Positions 1-9,064 of a stretch of 64,000 bases of DNA are shown here, in pieces. Each line of letters starts with the position of its first letter. Position 1 is the stretch's first letter. The notes under the pieces were generated by a model. The model had not been told where the DNA came from, did no database searches, and saw only the letters and a program-made list of their open reading frames with translations. The DNA lies in assembly GCF_001816145.1 (NCBI RefSeq), contig NZ_MDZB01000067.1, positions 20,335-84,334 of the forward strand. Direction: 5' to 3'. A program made the position numbers and the translations under genes. The stretch comes from Hymenobacter lapidarius (lineage in GTDB: Bacteria; Bacteroidota; Bacteroidia; Cytophagales; Hymenobacteraceae).

Positions 1-1314
1 GACGTGGTGGGCATCGACGCCGCCATTTTCATGGCCCCACAAACCTGGGAGGCCAGCGGCCACATCGCCGGCTTCAACGACCCGCTGATTGACAACCTCG
101 ACAGCAAGAAGCGCTACCGCGCCGACGTGCTGCTCGAAGAACGAGCCGCCGAGTACGAAAACGCCGGCGACGCCGCCCGCGGTGCCGCCCTCACCGCCGA
201 GATGGGCCGCTTGCTCACGGCCAACGACCTGGCCGGCGTGCGCCAGCTCATCCTGGACGAAAAAATCCTGTGCCCCGTGTCGAAGACCGGCAACTGGACC
301 GACGTGCGTCAGTTCAACCTGATGTTCAGCACGCAAGGCTCGGCCGTGGACTCGGACGCGCCGCCCGTGTACCTGCGTCCCGAAACGGCCCAGGGCATTT
401 TCGTGAACTTCCTGAACGTGCAGAAATCGGCCCGCATGAAGGTTCCCTTCGGTATTGCCCAAATCGGCAAGGCGTTCCGGAATGAGATTGTGGCCCGGCA
501 GTTCATTTTCCGGATGCGGGAGTTTGAGCAGATGGAGATGCAGTTTTTCGTGCGTCCCGGCACCGAAGGCGAGTGGTACGACACCTGGAAAGCCTCGCGC
601 CGCCGCTTCCACGAGGCCATTGGCCTGCCCGCCGCCAAGCTGCGCTTCCACGACCACGACAAGCTGGCCCACTACGCCAAGGCCGCCGTCGATATTGAGT
701 ACGAATTCCCCTTCGGCTTCAAGGAAATGGAAGGCATCCACTCGCGCGGCGACTTCGACCTGACCCAGCACCAGAACCTGAGCCGCAAAAAGCAGCAGTA
801 TTTCGACGCCGACATTGACCCTGCCACCGGCAAAGCCTACGGCAACTATGTGCCCTTCGTGGTAGAAACCTCAGTGGGCGCCGACCGCCTGTTCCTGGCC
901 ACGCTCTGCAACGCCTACCAGGAGGAAACCATCACGGAAGGGGAGGGCGACGCCCAGACCACCAAAAACCGCACCGTGCTGAAGCTGCACCCGGCCCTGG
1001 CCCCGGTGAAGGCGGCCATTTTTCCGCTCGTCCGCAAAGACGGCATGCCCGAGAAGGCCCAAGAAATTTTCGATGCGCTGAAGTTCGATTTCCGCCTCGT
1101 GCTGGAGGAGCGCGACGCCATCGGCAAGCGCTACACCCGCCAGGACCTCATCGGCACGCCTTTCTGCATCGTGGTGGACGGCCAGACGCTGGAAGACGAA
1201 ACCGTAACCGTGCGCCACCGCGACTCGCGCGAGCAAATCCGCATGCCGATTTCGGAGCTGCGCGCCTACATCGGTGAGGCGGTGAGCTTCCGCCGGATTT
1301 TTGAGCAGCTGTAG
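1..1314 (+). CDS. glyS: Glycyl-tRNA synthetase, alpha2 type (5' end outside window)
   Basis: Class II synthetase that charges tRNA-Gly in the cytoplasm. The reading frame is open from base 1, so the N-terminus including motif 1 lies outside the window. About 437 residues are visible. The class II motif 2 region is recognisable (RNEIVARQFIFRMREFEQME), followed by the motif 3 segment (ETSVGADRLFLA) and a C-terminal anticodon-binding domain (LAPVKAAIFPLV onward). This is the homodimeric type, not the alpha2beta2 GlyQ/GlyS type. Stop is TAG at 1312. Confidence 0.95.
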   Translation, partial: DVVGIDAAIFMAPQTWEASGHIAGFNDPLIDNLDSKKRYRADVLLEERAAEYENAGDAARGAALTAEMGRLLTANDLAGVRQLILDEKILCPVSKTGNWTDVRQFNLMFSTQGSAVDSDAPPVYLRPETAQGIFVNFLNVQKSARMKVPFGIAQIGKAFRNEIVARQFIFRMREFEQMEMQFFVRPGTEGEWYDTWKASRRRFHEAIGLPAAKLRFHDHDKLAHYAKAAVDIEYEFPFGFKEMEGIHSRGDFDLTQHQNLSRKKQQYFDADIDPATGKAYGNYVPFVVETSVGADRLFLATLCNAYQEETITEGEGDAQTTKNRTVLKLHPALAPVKAAIFPLVRKDGMPEKAQEIFDALKFDFRLVLEERDAIGKRYTRQDLIGTPFCIVVDGQTLEDETVTVRHRDSREQIRMPISELRAYIGEAVSFRRIFEQL

Positions 1315-1378
1315 CCGTGGGATTGTATCTTTAATACGCGCTGGCCGTTCTGAGATTTCAGGCTCAAATTTCATCCTT

Positions 1379-1615
1379 ATGCTACACTACATCCACGACC
1401 GAATTACGGTAGACCCCAATTTGTGCGGTGGCAAGCCCACTATTAGGGGGAAGCGCTTGACGGTGCAAACCGTGCTAGAGTTTCTGGCTGCCGGTGATTC
1501 GCCGGCAGAGGTACTGGAGAGTTATCCATTCTTGGAACTGGCTGATATTCAAGCTTGCCTCCACTTTGCTACTGAGAATCTAGCACGTCAGAATTTCGTG
1601 GCGTTTGCCGCTTAG
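1379..1615 (+). CDS. DUF433 family protein, probable antitoxin
   Basis: A 78-residue protein. The ATG at 1379 is chosen because the family begins with the sequence seen here (YIHDRITVDPNLCGGKPTIRG); the same frame is open further upstream to 1301, overlapping glyS, but that part has no family match. The pattern GGKPTIRGKRLTV then a short helical domain is typical of DUF433, a compact DNA-binding-like fold. It lies 61 bases before a DUF5615 gene, the usual partner, so it is probably the antitoxin half of a two-gene module. The antitoxin role is inferred from family and neighbourhood. Confidence 0.8.
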   Translation: MLHYIHDRITVDPNLCGGKPTIRGKRLTVQTVLEFLAAGDSPAEVLESYPFLELADIQACLHFATENLARQNFVAFAA

Positions 1616-1676
1616 TGGTAACGGGTAGGGTATAGATGTCGTAAAGCGGACATATCTTACTTCCACGTTTTGGCTC

Positions 1677-2012
1677 ATGCCTAAATTTATGATTGACGCC
1701 AACTTACCTCACCGCTTCTCCTTTTGGAATAACGCCGATTATGAGCCGGTGCCCAATGACGAGTGGGGCGACGATAAAGTGTGGGCTTATGCCGCTGAGC
1801 ACAAGCTGACTGTTATCACCAAAGACGTTGACTATGAAGTGCTGGTAGCCAACGGTACACCACCCAAAGTGGTACGCCTGTGCGTGGGCAACATGAAGCG
1901 CCGCGACCTGTGGATTTTGCTATCCAACGTCTGGCCCGAAGTGGTGAATGCCGTGGAACAGCCGGGCATTCGGCTGGTGCGCGTCTACCGCACGCACTTG
2001 GAATCATTCTGA
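1677..2012 (+). CDS. DUF5615 PIN-like protein, probable toxin
   Basis: A 111-residue protein with acidic motifs at the N-terminus (FMIDANLP) and after the first third (VITKDVDYEV), the layout of DUF5615/Mut7-C PIN-like domains, whose Asp residues are thought to bind metal for RNA cleavage. It follows the DUF433 gene on the same strand. The sequence shows intact acidic residues and no frameshift, so the pair may be active. RNase activity is inferred from the fold and has not been shown for this protein. Confidence 0.8.
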   Translation: MPKFMIDANLPHRFSFWNNADYEPVPNDEWGDDKVWAYAAEHKLTVITKDVDYEVLVANGTPPKVVRLCVGNMKRRDLWILLSNVWPEVVNAVEQPGIRLVRVYRTHLESF

Positions 2013-2028
2013 CGGCGGGCCCTTGACG

Positions 2029-2036
2029 TAACTTTG
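2029..2036 (+). promoter_or_regulatory. Putative -7 element (TAACTTTG)
   Basis: Matches the Bacteroidota TAnnTTTG element and lies 18 bases before the ATG of the RND transporter. No TTG is found at the proper distance upstream, so support is partial. Confidence 0.3.
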
Positions 2037-2053
2037 CCTTTTTGCAGGGTTTT

Positions 2054-4498
2054 ATGTGGGAGCGTCTCGCTTATTTCATCATCCGGTTTCGTCTGTCGCT
2101 GATTGCGGTGTTGGCCGTCATCACCGTGTTCATGGCCTGGAAAGCCAAGGACGTGGAAATGACCTACGACTTCGCCCAGGTCGTGAGCCCGAACGACCCG
2201 GACATGGTGTACTTCCAGAACTTTAAGAAGACCTTCGGCGAAGACGGCAACGTGCTGGTGCTGGGCCTGCAGGACAGCTCCGTATACAAGCTGGGCAATT
2301 TCAACGAGCTGCGCCGGCTCACCGATACCCTTGCCCGAATAGAAGGCGTGAACGGCGTGCTCAGCGTAAGCAAGCTGCTGAACATCAGCAAAGACACCGC
2401 CAATAACAGCTTCCGGGCCACCCCCATTTTCGGCACGGCGCCCCGCACCCAGGGCGAGCTGGACAGCCTGATGCGGGTGGTGAACAGCGTGGAATTCTAC
2501 AAGGGCCAGCTCATCAGCCCCGTCACCGGGGCCACGCTGCTGGCCCTCACCATGGACCCGAAGTACCTGAACTCGTCGCGCCGGCAGGCGGTGATGAATA
2601 ACATTCTGGGCTTCGCTACGCAGTTTGAGAAGAAAACGGGCATACGGCTGCACTACGCCGGCCTGCCCTATGTGCGCTCCACGATGACGAGCAAGGTGGC
2701 CTCGGAAATGAAGTTTTTCACCATCCTGGCCATGGTGGTGACGGGCCTGACGCTGCTGGTATTCTTCCGGACGTGGTCGGCGGTGGTGTTTCCGCTCATT
2801 GTGGTGGGCGTCACGGTCGTGTGGTGCATCGGCTCCATTGTGCTGCTGGGCTTCAAAATCAACCTACTCACGGGCCTGATTCCCAGTATTATCGTCGTTA
2901 TCGGCATTCCGAACTGCACTTATCTGCTCTCGCGCTACCACTACGACTACCGAAAATCGGGCAACCAGATGCTGGCCATGACGCGAGTCATCCGCAAAAT
3001 CGGCCTCGTCACGCTCATGAACAACACGACCACGGCCGTGGGCTTCGTCGTGTTTGCCTTCACCGATATTGCCATTCTGTACCAGTTCGGGCTGGTGGCC
3101 ACGGTCAACATTTTCGCGGCCTTTGTCATCAGTTTTATTCTGATTCCGGCCGTGTTCAGCATGTTGCCGCCGCCCACGCCCAAGCAACTGGAGCACCTCG
3201 ATGCCGCGCCTCTCACCAAGCTGCTGGAGTTTTTCGACCACCTCGTGCTTGACCGCCGGCCCACGGTGTACGTGGCGGCTCTGGTGCTGGTGGCGGGCGC
3301 CGCTTTCGGCATTTCGCGCATCGAATCCGTCTCCTACATGGTGGACGATTTGCCCAAGAAGAGCTCCGTTAACGCCGACCTGGCCTTCTTCGAAAGCCAT
3401 TTCAACGGCGTGATGCCGCTGGAATTCGAAGTGGATACCCACAAAAAGCGCGGCCTGCTGAAGCTTAAGAACCTGGAAAAAATCGACCAGTTCGAGAAGT
3501 TTCTGCGCACCCAGCCGGAGCTGTCGCCGCCCGTCAGCCTCGTTACCTTCCTCAAGGCCAGCACCCAGGCCTTCTACAACGGCGACCCGAAGTTCTTCCG
3601 CCTGCCCGATAACTCTGAGCGCCCCTACATCCTCACCGCCCTGGCCAACTCCAAGGGTGCCGGCAACGAGGCGGGCATGAACAGCAAGCTCCTGCGCTCC
3701 TTCGCCGACAGCACCGGCCAGCGGGCCCGCATCAGCCTCAAAATCGCCGACATCGGCTCGCAGAACCTCGATTCGCTGATGAACAAGCGTATCCTGCCTG
3801 AGATGAACCGCATTTTCAACGGCTCGGGCATGGATATTCGCCCCACCGGCACCACCATCCTCTTCACCAAGGGCAACGAATACATCATTCACACCCTGCG
3901 CGAAAGCCTGTTTCTAGCCTTTGGGCTGGTGGGTTTGGTGGTGCTGGTGCTCTTCCGGTCATTCAAAACAGTCTTGTTTGCCCTCATTCCCAACGCCGTG
4001 ACGCTGGTGCTCACGGCCGGCATCATGGGCTTTTTCAACATCCCGCTCAAGCCCAGCACGGCCCTGATTTTCGTAATTGCGCTGGGCATCGACGGCGACA
4101 ATTCCATTCACCTGCTGGCCAAATTCCGGCAGGAAATGGCCCTCAACGGCCACCGCGTGCGCGAAGCCGTATCGGTGACGCTGAGCGAGGCCGGCACCAG
4201 CATGATTTACACCAGCATCGTGCTGTTTGTGGGTTTCAGCATCTTCGCCTTCAGCGAATTCGGCGGGACCAAGGCGTTGGGATTGTTAATGTCGGCTTCG
4301 TTGTTAATCACCAACTTCTCCAACCTGATTTTGCTGCCCGCCATGCTCATCACCTTCGACCACGGCAAAGGCAACCTGATAGACAACAACGCGTTGATTC
4401 GCCACTACGACGAGTCTTATCACGAAGAAGACGACGACGCCGAACTGAACCTGGCCCGCATGAAAAAGGAAGGCGACGTTGGGACTTATGAGATTTAA
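2054..4498 (+). CDS. RND/MMPL-family transporter
   Basis: About 814 residues with the duplicated RND layout: one N-terminal membrane helix, a large periplasmic domain, a block of five helices (about residues 215-375), then the same arrangement again. The second block contains IALGIDGDNSIHLLAKFRQE, corresponding to the acidic segment of helix 4 in RND pumps; the first block is less conserved there. It belongs with the MMPL/HAE2-like and lipid-exporter branch of proton-driven inner-membrane transporters. The ATG at 2054 is preferred over an in-frame TTG at 2042. The C-terminus is acidic (HEEDDDAELN). The substrate cannot be told from sequence and no adaptor or outer-membrane channel gene is adjacent. 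Confidence 0.85.
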   Translation: MWERLAYFIIRFRLSLIAVLAVITVFMAWKAKDVEMTYDFAQVVSPNDPDMVYFQNFKKTFGEDGNVLVLGLQDSSVYKLGNFNELRRLTDTLARIEGVNGVLSVSKLLNISKDTANNSFRATPIFGTAPRTQGELDSLMRVVNSVEFYKGQLISPVTGATLLALTMDPKYLNSSRRQAVMNNILGFATQFEKKTGIRLHYAGLPYVRSTMTSKVASEMKFFTILAMVVTGLTLLVFFRTWSAVVFPLIVVGVTVVWCIGSIVLLGFKINLLTGLIPSIIVVIGIPNCTYLLSRYHYDYRKSGNQMLAMTRVIRKIGLVTLMNNTTTAVGFVVFAFTDIAILYQFGLVATVNIFAAFVISFILIPAVFSMLPPPTPKQLEHLDAAPLTKLLEFFDHLVLDRRPTVYVAALVLVAGAAFGISRIESVSYMVDDLPKKSSVNADLAFFESHFNGVMPLEFEVDTHKKRGLLKLKNLEKIDQFEKFLRTQPELSPPVSLVTFLKASTQAFYNGDPKFFRLPDNSERPYILTALANSKGAGNEAGMNSKLLRSFADSTGQRARISLKIADIGSQNLDSLMNKRILPEMNRIFNGSGMDIRPTGTTILFTKGNEYIIHTLRESLFLAFGLVGLVVLVLFRSFKTVLFALIPNAVTLVLTAGIMGFFNIPLKPSTALIFVIALGIDGDNSIHLLAKFRQEMALNGHRVREAVSVTLSEAGTSMIYTSIVLFVGFSIFAFSEFGGTKALGLLMSASLLITNFSNLILLPAMLITFDHGKGNLIDNNALIRHYDESYHEEDDDAELNLARMKKEGDVGTYEI

Positions 4499-4528
4499 AA
4501 ACACTCGGATTATCTGAAAACCACCCAA

Positions 4529-4666
4529 CAGCACGTCATGCTGAGCGCAGCCGAAGCATCTTGCCCGCGCCTCTTGCCTCGTCAGTCTCCCCTCTCTTTT
4601 GGAGAGGGGCCGGGGGTGAGGTTCTGGCGGGCGAGATGCTTCGACTGCATTCAGCATGACGTGCTG
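4529..4666. repeat. Nested palindromic repeat (GTCATGCTGAGC family)
   Basis: Arms of about 40 bases (4529-4568 and 4627-4666) are inverted copies running from CAGCACGTCATGCTGAGC to GAAGCATCT..GCCCGC. Inside lies a second palindrome built on CCCCTCTCTTTTGGAGAGGGG with a GGGGGTGAGG tail, the core of another repeat family found at 9.1, 11.5 and 15.3 kb. One repeat has apparently inserted into another. Confidence 0.8.
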
Positions 4667-4689
4667 AAGAATTGAAAATAACCCAATTC

Positions 4690-7600
4690 ATGAAATACCC
4701 CGAATACAAGCAGCCGCTCAACTACGGTCAGCTCGGCGAGGACATCCTCGCCTGGTGGAAGGAGCACGGCATCTTTGAAAAGAGCGTGAGCAGCCGCGAA
4801 GGCCAGTCCACGTTCGTGTTTTACGAAGGCCCGCCTTCGGCCAACGGCGCGCCCGGCATCCACCACGTGATGGCGCGCACGGTGAAGGACATCTTCTGCC
4901 GCTACCAGACGCTGCTGGGCAAGCAGGTGCCCCGCAAAGGTGGCTGGGACACCCACGGCCTGCCCATCGAGCTGCAGGTGGAAAAGGAGCTGGGCATCAC
5001 GAAGGAGGACATCGGCCACAAAATCAGCATTGCCGACTACAACCAGCGCTGCAAGGAAACCGTGATGCGCTTCAAGGCGCAGTGGGACGACCTGACCGAG
5101 AAAATGGGCTACTGGGTCGACCTCGACGACCCCTACGTGACCTTCGAGCCCGAGTACATCGAGAGCTGCTGGGCGCTGCTCAAGCGGCTCTACGACAAGG
5201 GCCTGCTTTACAAAGGCTACACCATTCAGCCCTACTCGCCGGCGGCAGGCACTGGCCTTTCGTCGCACGAGCTGAACCAGCCCGGCACCTACAAGGACGT
5301 GAAGGACACGACCGTAGTAGCGCAGTTCAAGGTGAAGCGGGATGCGGCTTCTGAGAAGCTTTTCGCAGCTCCAGTTTGGGAAAGACCAAATGGCGATTCT
5401 CCAACAGATGTATTCATCTTGGCTTGGACGACAACCCCTTGGACCTTGCCTGCTAATACTGGACTAGCGGTAGGTAAAAACATTCCGTATGTCGTTGTTC
5501 GTACCATTAATCCATACACGAAGGAGTATATCCGGGTTGTTTTGGCGAAAGCACGGGTAAAGAGTTACTTCTCTGAATTCACTGAAAAAGGTAAGACTAC
5601 CCCATCAACTTATTCAGATTGGGGAAGTCCGGAGAGGCAGATTCCATGGGAAATCGAAGCCGAATTCACTGGCGCTGACCTCATCAATATTCACTACGAG
5701 CGACTGTTCGGTACCAAAGAGGGATTCCCCAATTTCGAAGGGGAGGAGCGGGCTTTCCGGGTCATCAACGGCGACTTCGTGACCACAGAGGACGGCACCG
5801 GCATCGTGCACATCTCGCCCACGTTTGGCGCCGATGACTTCCGGGCCGCGCAGCTGGCGGATATCCCGGCGCTGATGGTGCCGGATGCCGAAGGCACGCT
5901 CGGTCCCATCGTGGACCGGACGGGCCGCTATGTGCCCCAAATGGGCGAGTTTGCGGGCCGTTGGGTGAAGAACTACGACGGCCACGACGAGTCCGGCGCC
6001 GACTACAAAACGCTGGACGAGAGCATTGTTATCAAGATGAAGGGCGACGGTACGGCCTTTAAAGTGGAGAAGTACGAGCACACCTACCCACACTGCTGGC
6101 GCACCGACAAACCCGTGCTTTACTACCCGCTCGATTCCTGGTTTATCAAGACCACGGCGGTGAAGGACCGGCTCATCGAGCTCAACAAAACCATCAACTG
6201 GAAGCCCGAAAGCACCGGCACCGGCCGCTTCGGCAACTGGCTGGAGAACTTGGTAGACTGGAACTTAAGTCGCTCGCGCTACTGGGGCACGCCGCTGCCC
6301 ATCTGGCGCACGCAGGACCGCACCGAGGAAATCTGCATCGGCAGCATCGCCGAGCTGAAGGTGGAGATTGACAAGGCCGTGGCGGCCGAAATCATGACCC
6401 ACAACCCCTACGCCAACGGCGAGAAAATCGACCTGCACCGGCCATACGTGGACGATATTTTCCTCGTCAGCCCCACCGGCCAGCCTATGTACCGCGAGGC
6501 CGACCTCATCGACGTGTGGTTCGACTCCGGAGCCGTGCCCTACGCGCAGTGGCACTATCCGATTGAAAACGCCGAGAAATTCCAGAAGAATTTCCCCGCC
6601 GATTTCATCGCCGAAGGCGTGGACCAAACCCGCGGCTGGTTCTTCACGCTGCACGCCTTGGCTGTGATGCTGGAAGACTCAGTGGCCTTCAAAAACGTGA
6701 TTGCCAACGGCTTGGTATTAGCCAAAGACGGCCAGAAAATGAGCAAGCGCCTCGGCAATGCCGTCGACCCGTTTGCCACCATCAAGCAGTTCGGACCCGA
6801 TGCTACCCGCTGGTACCTCATCGCCAACGCGCCACCGTGGGACAACCTCAAATTTGACCCGGCCGGCGTGACCGAAGTGCAGCGCCGTTTCTTCAGCACG
6901 CTCTTCAATACGTACTCATTCTATGCGCTTTACGCGAATTTGGATGCGTTCGAAATGAACGAGAAATCCCGCGTCCCGCACGCCGACCTGAGCGAGCTGG
7001 ACCGCTGGATTCTGAGCAAACTGCAGTCGCTGATTGCCGAAGTGCGCGGCCACCTGGATAGCTACGACCCCACGAAAGCCGCCCGCGCCATCCAGGATTT
7101 CGTGACCGACCAGCTCTCGAACTGGTACGTGCGTCTCTCGCGCCGCCGCTTCTGGAAAGGCGAATTGACGACCGATAAACGCGCCGCCTTCGAGACCCTA
7201 AACGAGTGCTTGCAAACCGTGGCGCAGCTCATGTCGCCCATCGCGCCCTTCTTCGCTGAGTGGCTGTACCGCAACCTGACCTTTGGTGAGTTTAGAGTTA
7301 AAAGTGAAGAGTTAGGAGTTGAAAATTCCACAACTCTTAACTCTCAACTCTTAACTCTTAACTCCCCCGAATCCGTGCACCTAACGCTGCTGGTGGAAGC
7401 CGATGCCACCCGCATCGACCCCAAGCTGGAAGAGCGCATGGAGCTGGCCCAACGCATCAGCTCGCTGGCCCACTCGCTGCGCAAAAAGTCGGTGCTGAAG
7501 GTGCGCCAGCCCCTGCAACGCATCCTAGTGCCGGTGCTGAACGACACGACCAAGGAGCAAGTCGGCCTCGTGGAGGACTTGATTTGCGCCGAAATCAACG

Positions 7601-8178
7601 TGAAGCACGTCGAATTCCTGGATGATTCCAGCGAAAGCGGTGTGCTGGTGAAGTCGGTGAAGCCCAATTTCAAGCGCCTCGGCCAGCAATACGGCCCGCG
7701 TCTGAAGGCCGTGGGTGCCCGCATCCAGGCCATGACGGCCGCCGAAATCTCCAAGCTGGAGAAGGAGGGAAGCCTCGCCGTGGAGGTTGATGGCCAGCCC
7801 ATTACCCTGGCCCCCGACGATGTGGAAATTCGAACCGACGACCTGCCCGGCTGGCTCGTAGCCACCGACGGCCCTCTCACCGTGGCTCTCGACGTGACCC
7901 TGACCGACGAGCTGCGCCAGGAAGGCCTGGCCCGCGAGCTCGTGAACCGCCTCCAGAACCTGCGCAAAGACTCGGGCCTGGAAGTGCAGGACAAAATCCG
8001 CGTCACGCTGGCCGACCAGCAGCCTGAGCTCACCGCCGCCGTAGCCGCGTTCGGCGACTACATCCGCACCGAAACGCAGGCCCTCGCCCTCACCTTCGCC
8101 GCCGATGTGAGCGGCGGCTCGGTGCTCGAATTTGACGACTACTCCGTGCTGGTTCTATTGGAGGTCGCAACTAGTTGA
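4690..8178 (+). CDS. ileS: Isoleucyl-tRNA synthetase, IleRS2 type with GIHH motif
   Basis: A class I synthetase of 1162 residues that charges tRNA-Ile. The ATG at 4690 is preferred over an in-frame TTG at 4672. In order: catalytic Rossmann fold with the signature at residues 56-59, CP1 editing domain (WTTTPWTLPANTG), the KMSKS loop (KDGQKMSKRLGNAVDP), the helical anticodon domain, and a long C-terminal domain. The signature reads G-I-H-H where most enzymes have H-x-G-H; this swapped form is known in some IleRS2 enzymes. Bases 5341-5700, within the editing domain, are only 46% GC by hand count, well below the flanks. At 7288-7368 a palindromic repeat is inserted in frame, adding about 26 residues. 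Despite both oddities the frame is intact. Confidence 0.97.
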   Translation: MKYPEYKQPLNYGQLGEDILAWWKEHGIFEKSVSSREGQSTFVFYEGPPSANGAPGIHHVMARTVKDIFCRYQTLLGKQVPRKGGWDTHGLPIELQVEKELGITKEDIGHKISIADYNQRCKETVMRFKAQWDDLTEKMGYWVDLDDPYVTFEPEYIESCWALLKRLYDKGLLYKGYTIQPYSPAAGTGLSSHELNQPGTYKDVKDTTVVAQFKVKRDAASEKLFAAPVWERPNGDSPTDVFILAWTTTPWTLPANTGLAVGKNIPYVVVRTINPYTKEYIRVVLAKARVKSYFSEFTEKGKTTPSTYSDWGSPERQIPWEIEAEFTGADLINIHYERLFGTKEGFPNFEGEERAFRVINGDFVTTEDGTGIVHISPTFGADDFRAAQLADIPALMVPDAEGTLGPIVDRTGRYVPQMGEFAGRWVKNYDGHDESGADYKTLDESIVIKMKGDGTAFKVEKYEHTYPHCWRTDKPVLYYPLDSWFIKTTAVKDRLIELNKTINWKPESTGTGRFGNWLENLVDWNLSRSRYWGTPLPIWRTQDRTEEICIGSIAELKVEIDKAVAAEIMTHNPYANGEKIDLHRPYVDDIFLVSPTGQPMYREADLIDVWFDSGAVPYAQWHYPIENAEKFQKNFPADFIAEGVDQTRGWFFTLHALAVMLEDSVAFKNVIANGLVLAKDGQKMSKRLGNAVDPFATIKQFGPDATRWYLIANAPPWDNLKFDPAGVTEVQRRFFSTLFNTYSFYALYANLDAFEMNEKSRVPHADLSELDRWILSKLQSLIAEVRGHLDSYDPTKAARAIQDFVTDQLSNWYVRLSRRRFWKGELTTDKRAAFETLNECLQTVAQLMSPIAPFFAEWLYRNLTFGEFRVKSEELGVENSTTLNSQLLTLNSPESVHLTLLVEADATRIDPKLEERMELAQRISSLAHSLRKKSVLKVRQPLQRILVPVLNDTTKEQVGLVEDLICAEINVKHVEFLDDSSESGVLVKSVKPNFKRLGQQYGPRLKAVGARIQAMTAAEISKLEKEGSLAVEVDGQPITLAPDDVEIRTDDLPGWLVATDGPLTVALDVTLTDELRQEGLARELVNRLQNLRKDSGLEVQDKIRVTLADQQPELTAAVAAFGDYIRTETQALALTFAADVSGGSVLEFDDYSVLVLLEVATS
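7288..7368 (+). repeat. In-frame palindromic repeat inside ileS
   Basis: The left part carries GAGTTTAGAGTT and GAGTTAGGAGTTG; the right part carries CAACTCTTAACTC, AACTCTTAACTC and similar copies in inverse orientation. The segment is much richer in AT than flanking codons, translates to a Ser/Leu/Asn-rich stretch (NSQLLTLNS), and lies at the junction before the C-terminal domain. Confidence 0.75.
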
Positions 8179-8345
8179 TAATGAGTGACTCGTTGGAGCC
8201 GCAAAACTCCAGCGAGTCCTCAGCCGCACAAACACCTAATAAGCTCGTCTTTGGCCGTATAAAACCTCAGATAATCAGTTATAAAAGGTATAAAAAAGCG
8301 ATAATAATATCATCCGCCGCTACTGCCATTTTCGGCACCGCCTGA

Positions 8346-9008
8346 ATGCACCCAACCCTCTCCAATCGCCAGCAATCCGCCGCTAAATTCTTCCTGCTGG
8401 CTCTGCTCATTATTATCATCGACCAACTCTCGAAGTGGGCCGTGCACGCTTACATGCAGCCCGGCATGGCGGGCGAAATCCCCGTTTTCGGCAACTGGTT
8501 CAAGCTGCACTACACGCTGAATCCGGGCATGGCGTTTGGGGCCGAGCTGCCGGCGCCCTACGGCAAGCTGGTGCTGACGGCTTTTCGCCTGGTGGCCGTC
8601 TTTGGCCTGAGCTACTACATTATTCGCCTCTGCAAGCAGCGCGCTTCGGGCGGCTACATCGCCTGCATGGCCCTGATTATGGGCGGTGCCGTGGGCAACC
8701 TGATTGACTCGATTTTCTACGGCATCGTCTACAGCAATGCCCCTTTTGCCTCGCCCACGCGCTGGTTCTACGGCCAGGTGATTGACATGCTCTACGTGGA
8801 TATCTACGAAGGCTTCCTGCCCCAAAACTGGCCGCTGCTGGGAGGGAAGTACGTTTCGCTCTGGCCCATCTTCAACATAGCTGACGCCTCCATTTTCGTC
8901 GGCGTGGCCTTGATTCTGCTCAATCAGAGCCGTTTTTTCAAGCAGGAAGAGCCGATGACTGCCCCCGGCGAGCCGCTGGTAGCTCATGATTCAGAAAATC
9001 TGGCGTAG
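8346..9008 (+). CDS. lspA: Lipoprotein signal peptidase II, first copy
   Basis: A 220-residue inner-membrane aspartyl protease that removes signal peptides from prolipoproteins after lipidation. Four hydrophobic segments are visible. The family motifs are present: DQLSKW near residue 26, GNLIDSIFYG near 118-126, the first catalytic Asp in GQVIDML (D147) and the second in FNIADASI (D180). It is longer than the E. coli enzyme because of an insert between the two catalytic Asp. A second copy follows 273 bases downstream on the same strand; by hand count they share 151 of the first 198 residues. Confidence 0.93.
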   Translation: MHPTLSNRQQSAAKFFLLALLIIIIDQLSKWAVHAYMQPGMAGEIPVFGNWFKLHYTLNPGMAFGAELPAPYGKLVLTAFRLVAVFGLSYYIIRLCKQRASGGYIACMALIMGGAVGNLIDSIFYGIVYSNAPFASPTRWFYGQVIDMLYVDIYEGFLPQNWPLLGGKYVSLWPIFNIADASIFVGVALILLNQSRFFKQEEPMTAPGEPLVAHDSENLA

Positions 9009-9064
9009 CGGGCTGTACCGTGGACTCTGCGAGTCTGCGCGTGAGCCGGTCGCCCTCCGCGTCA

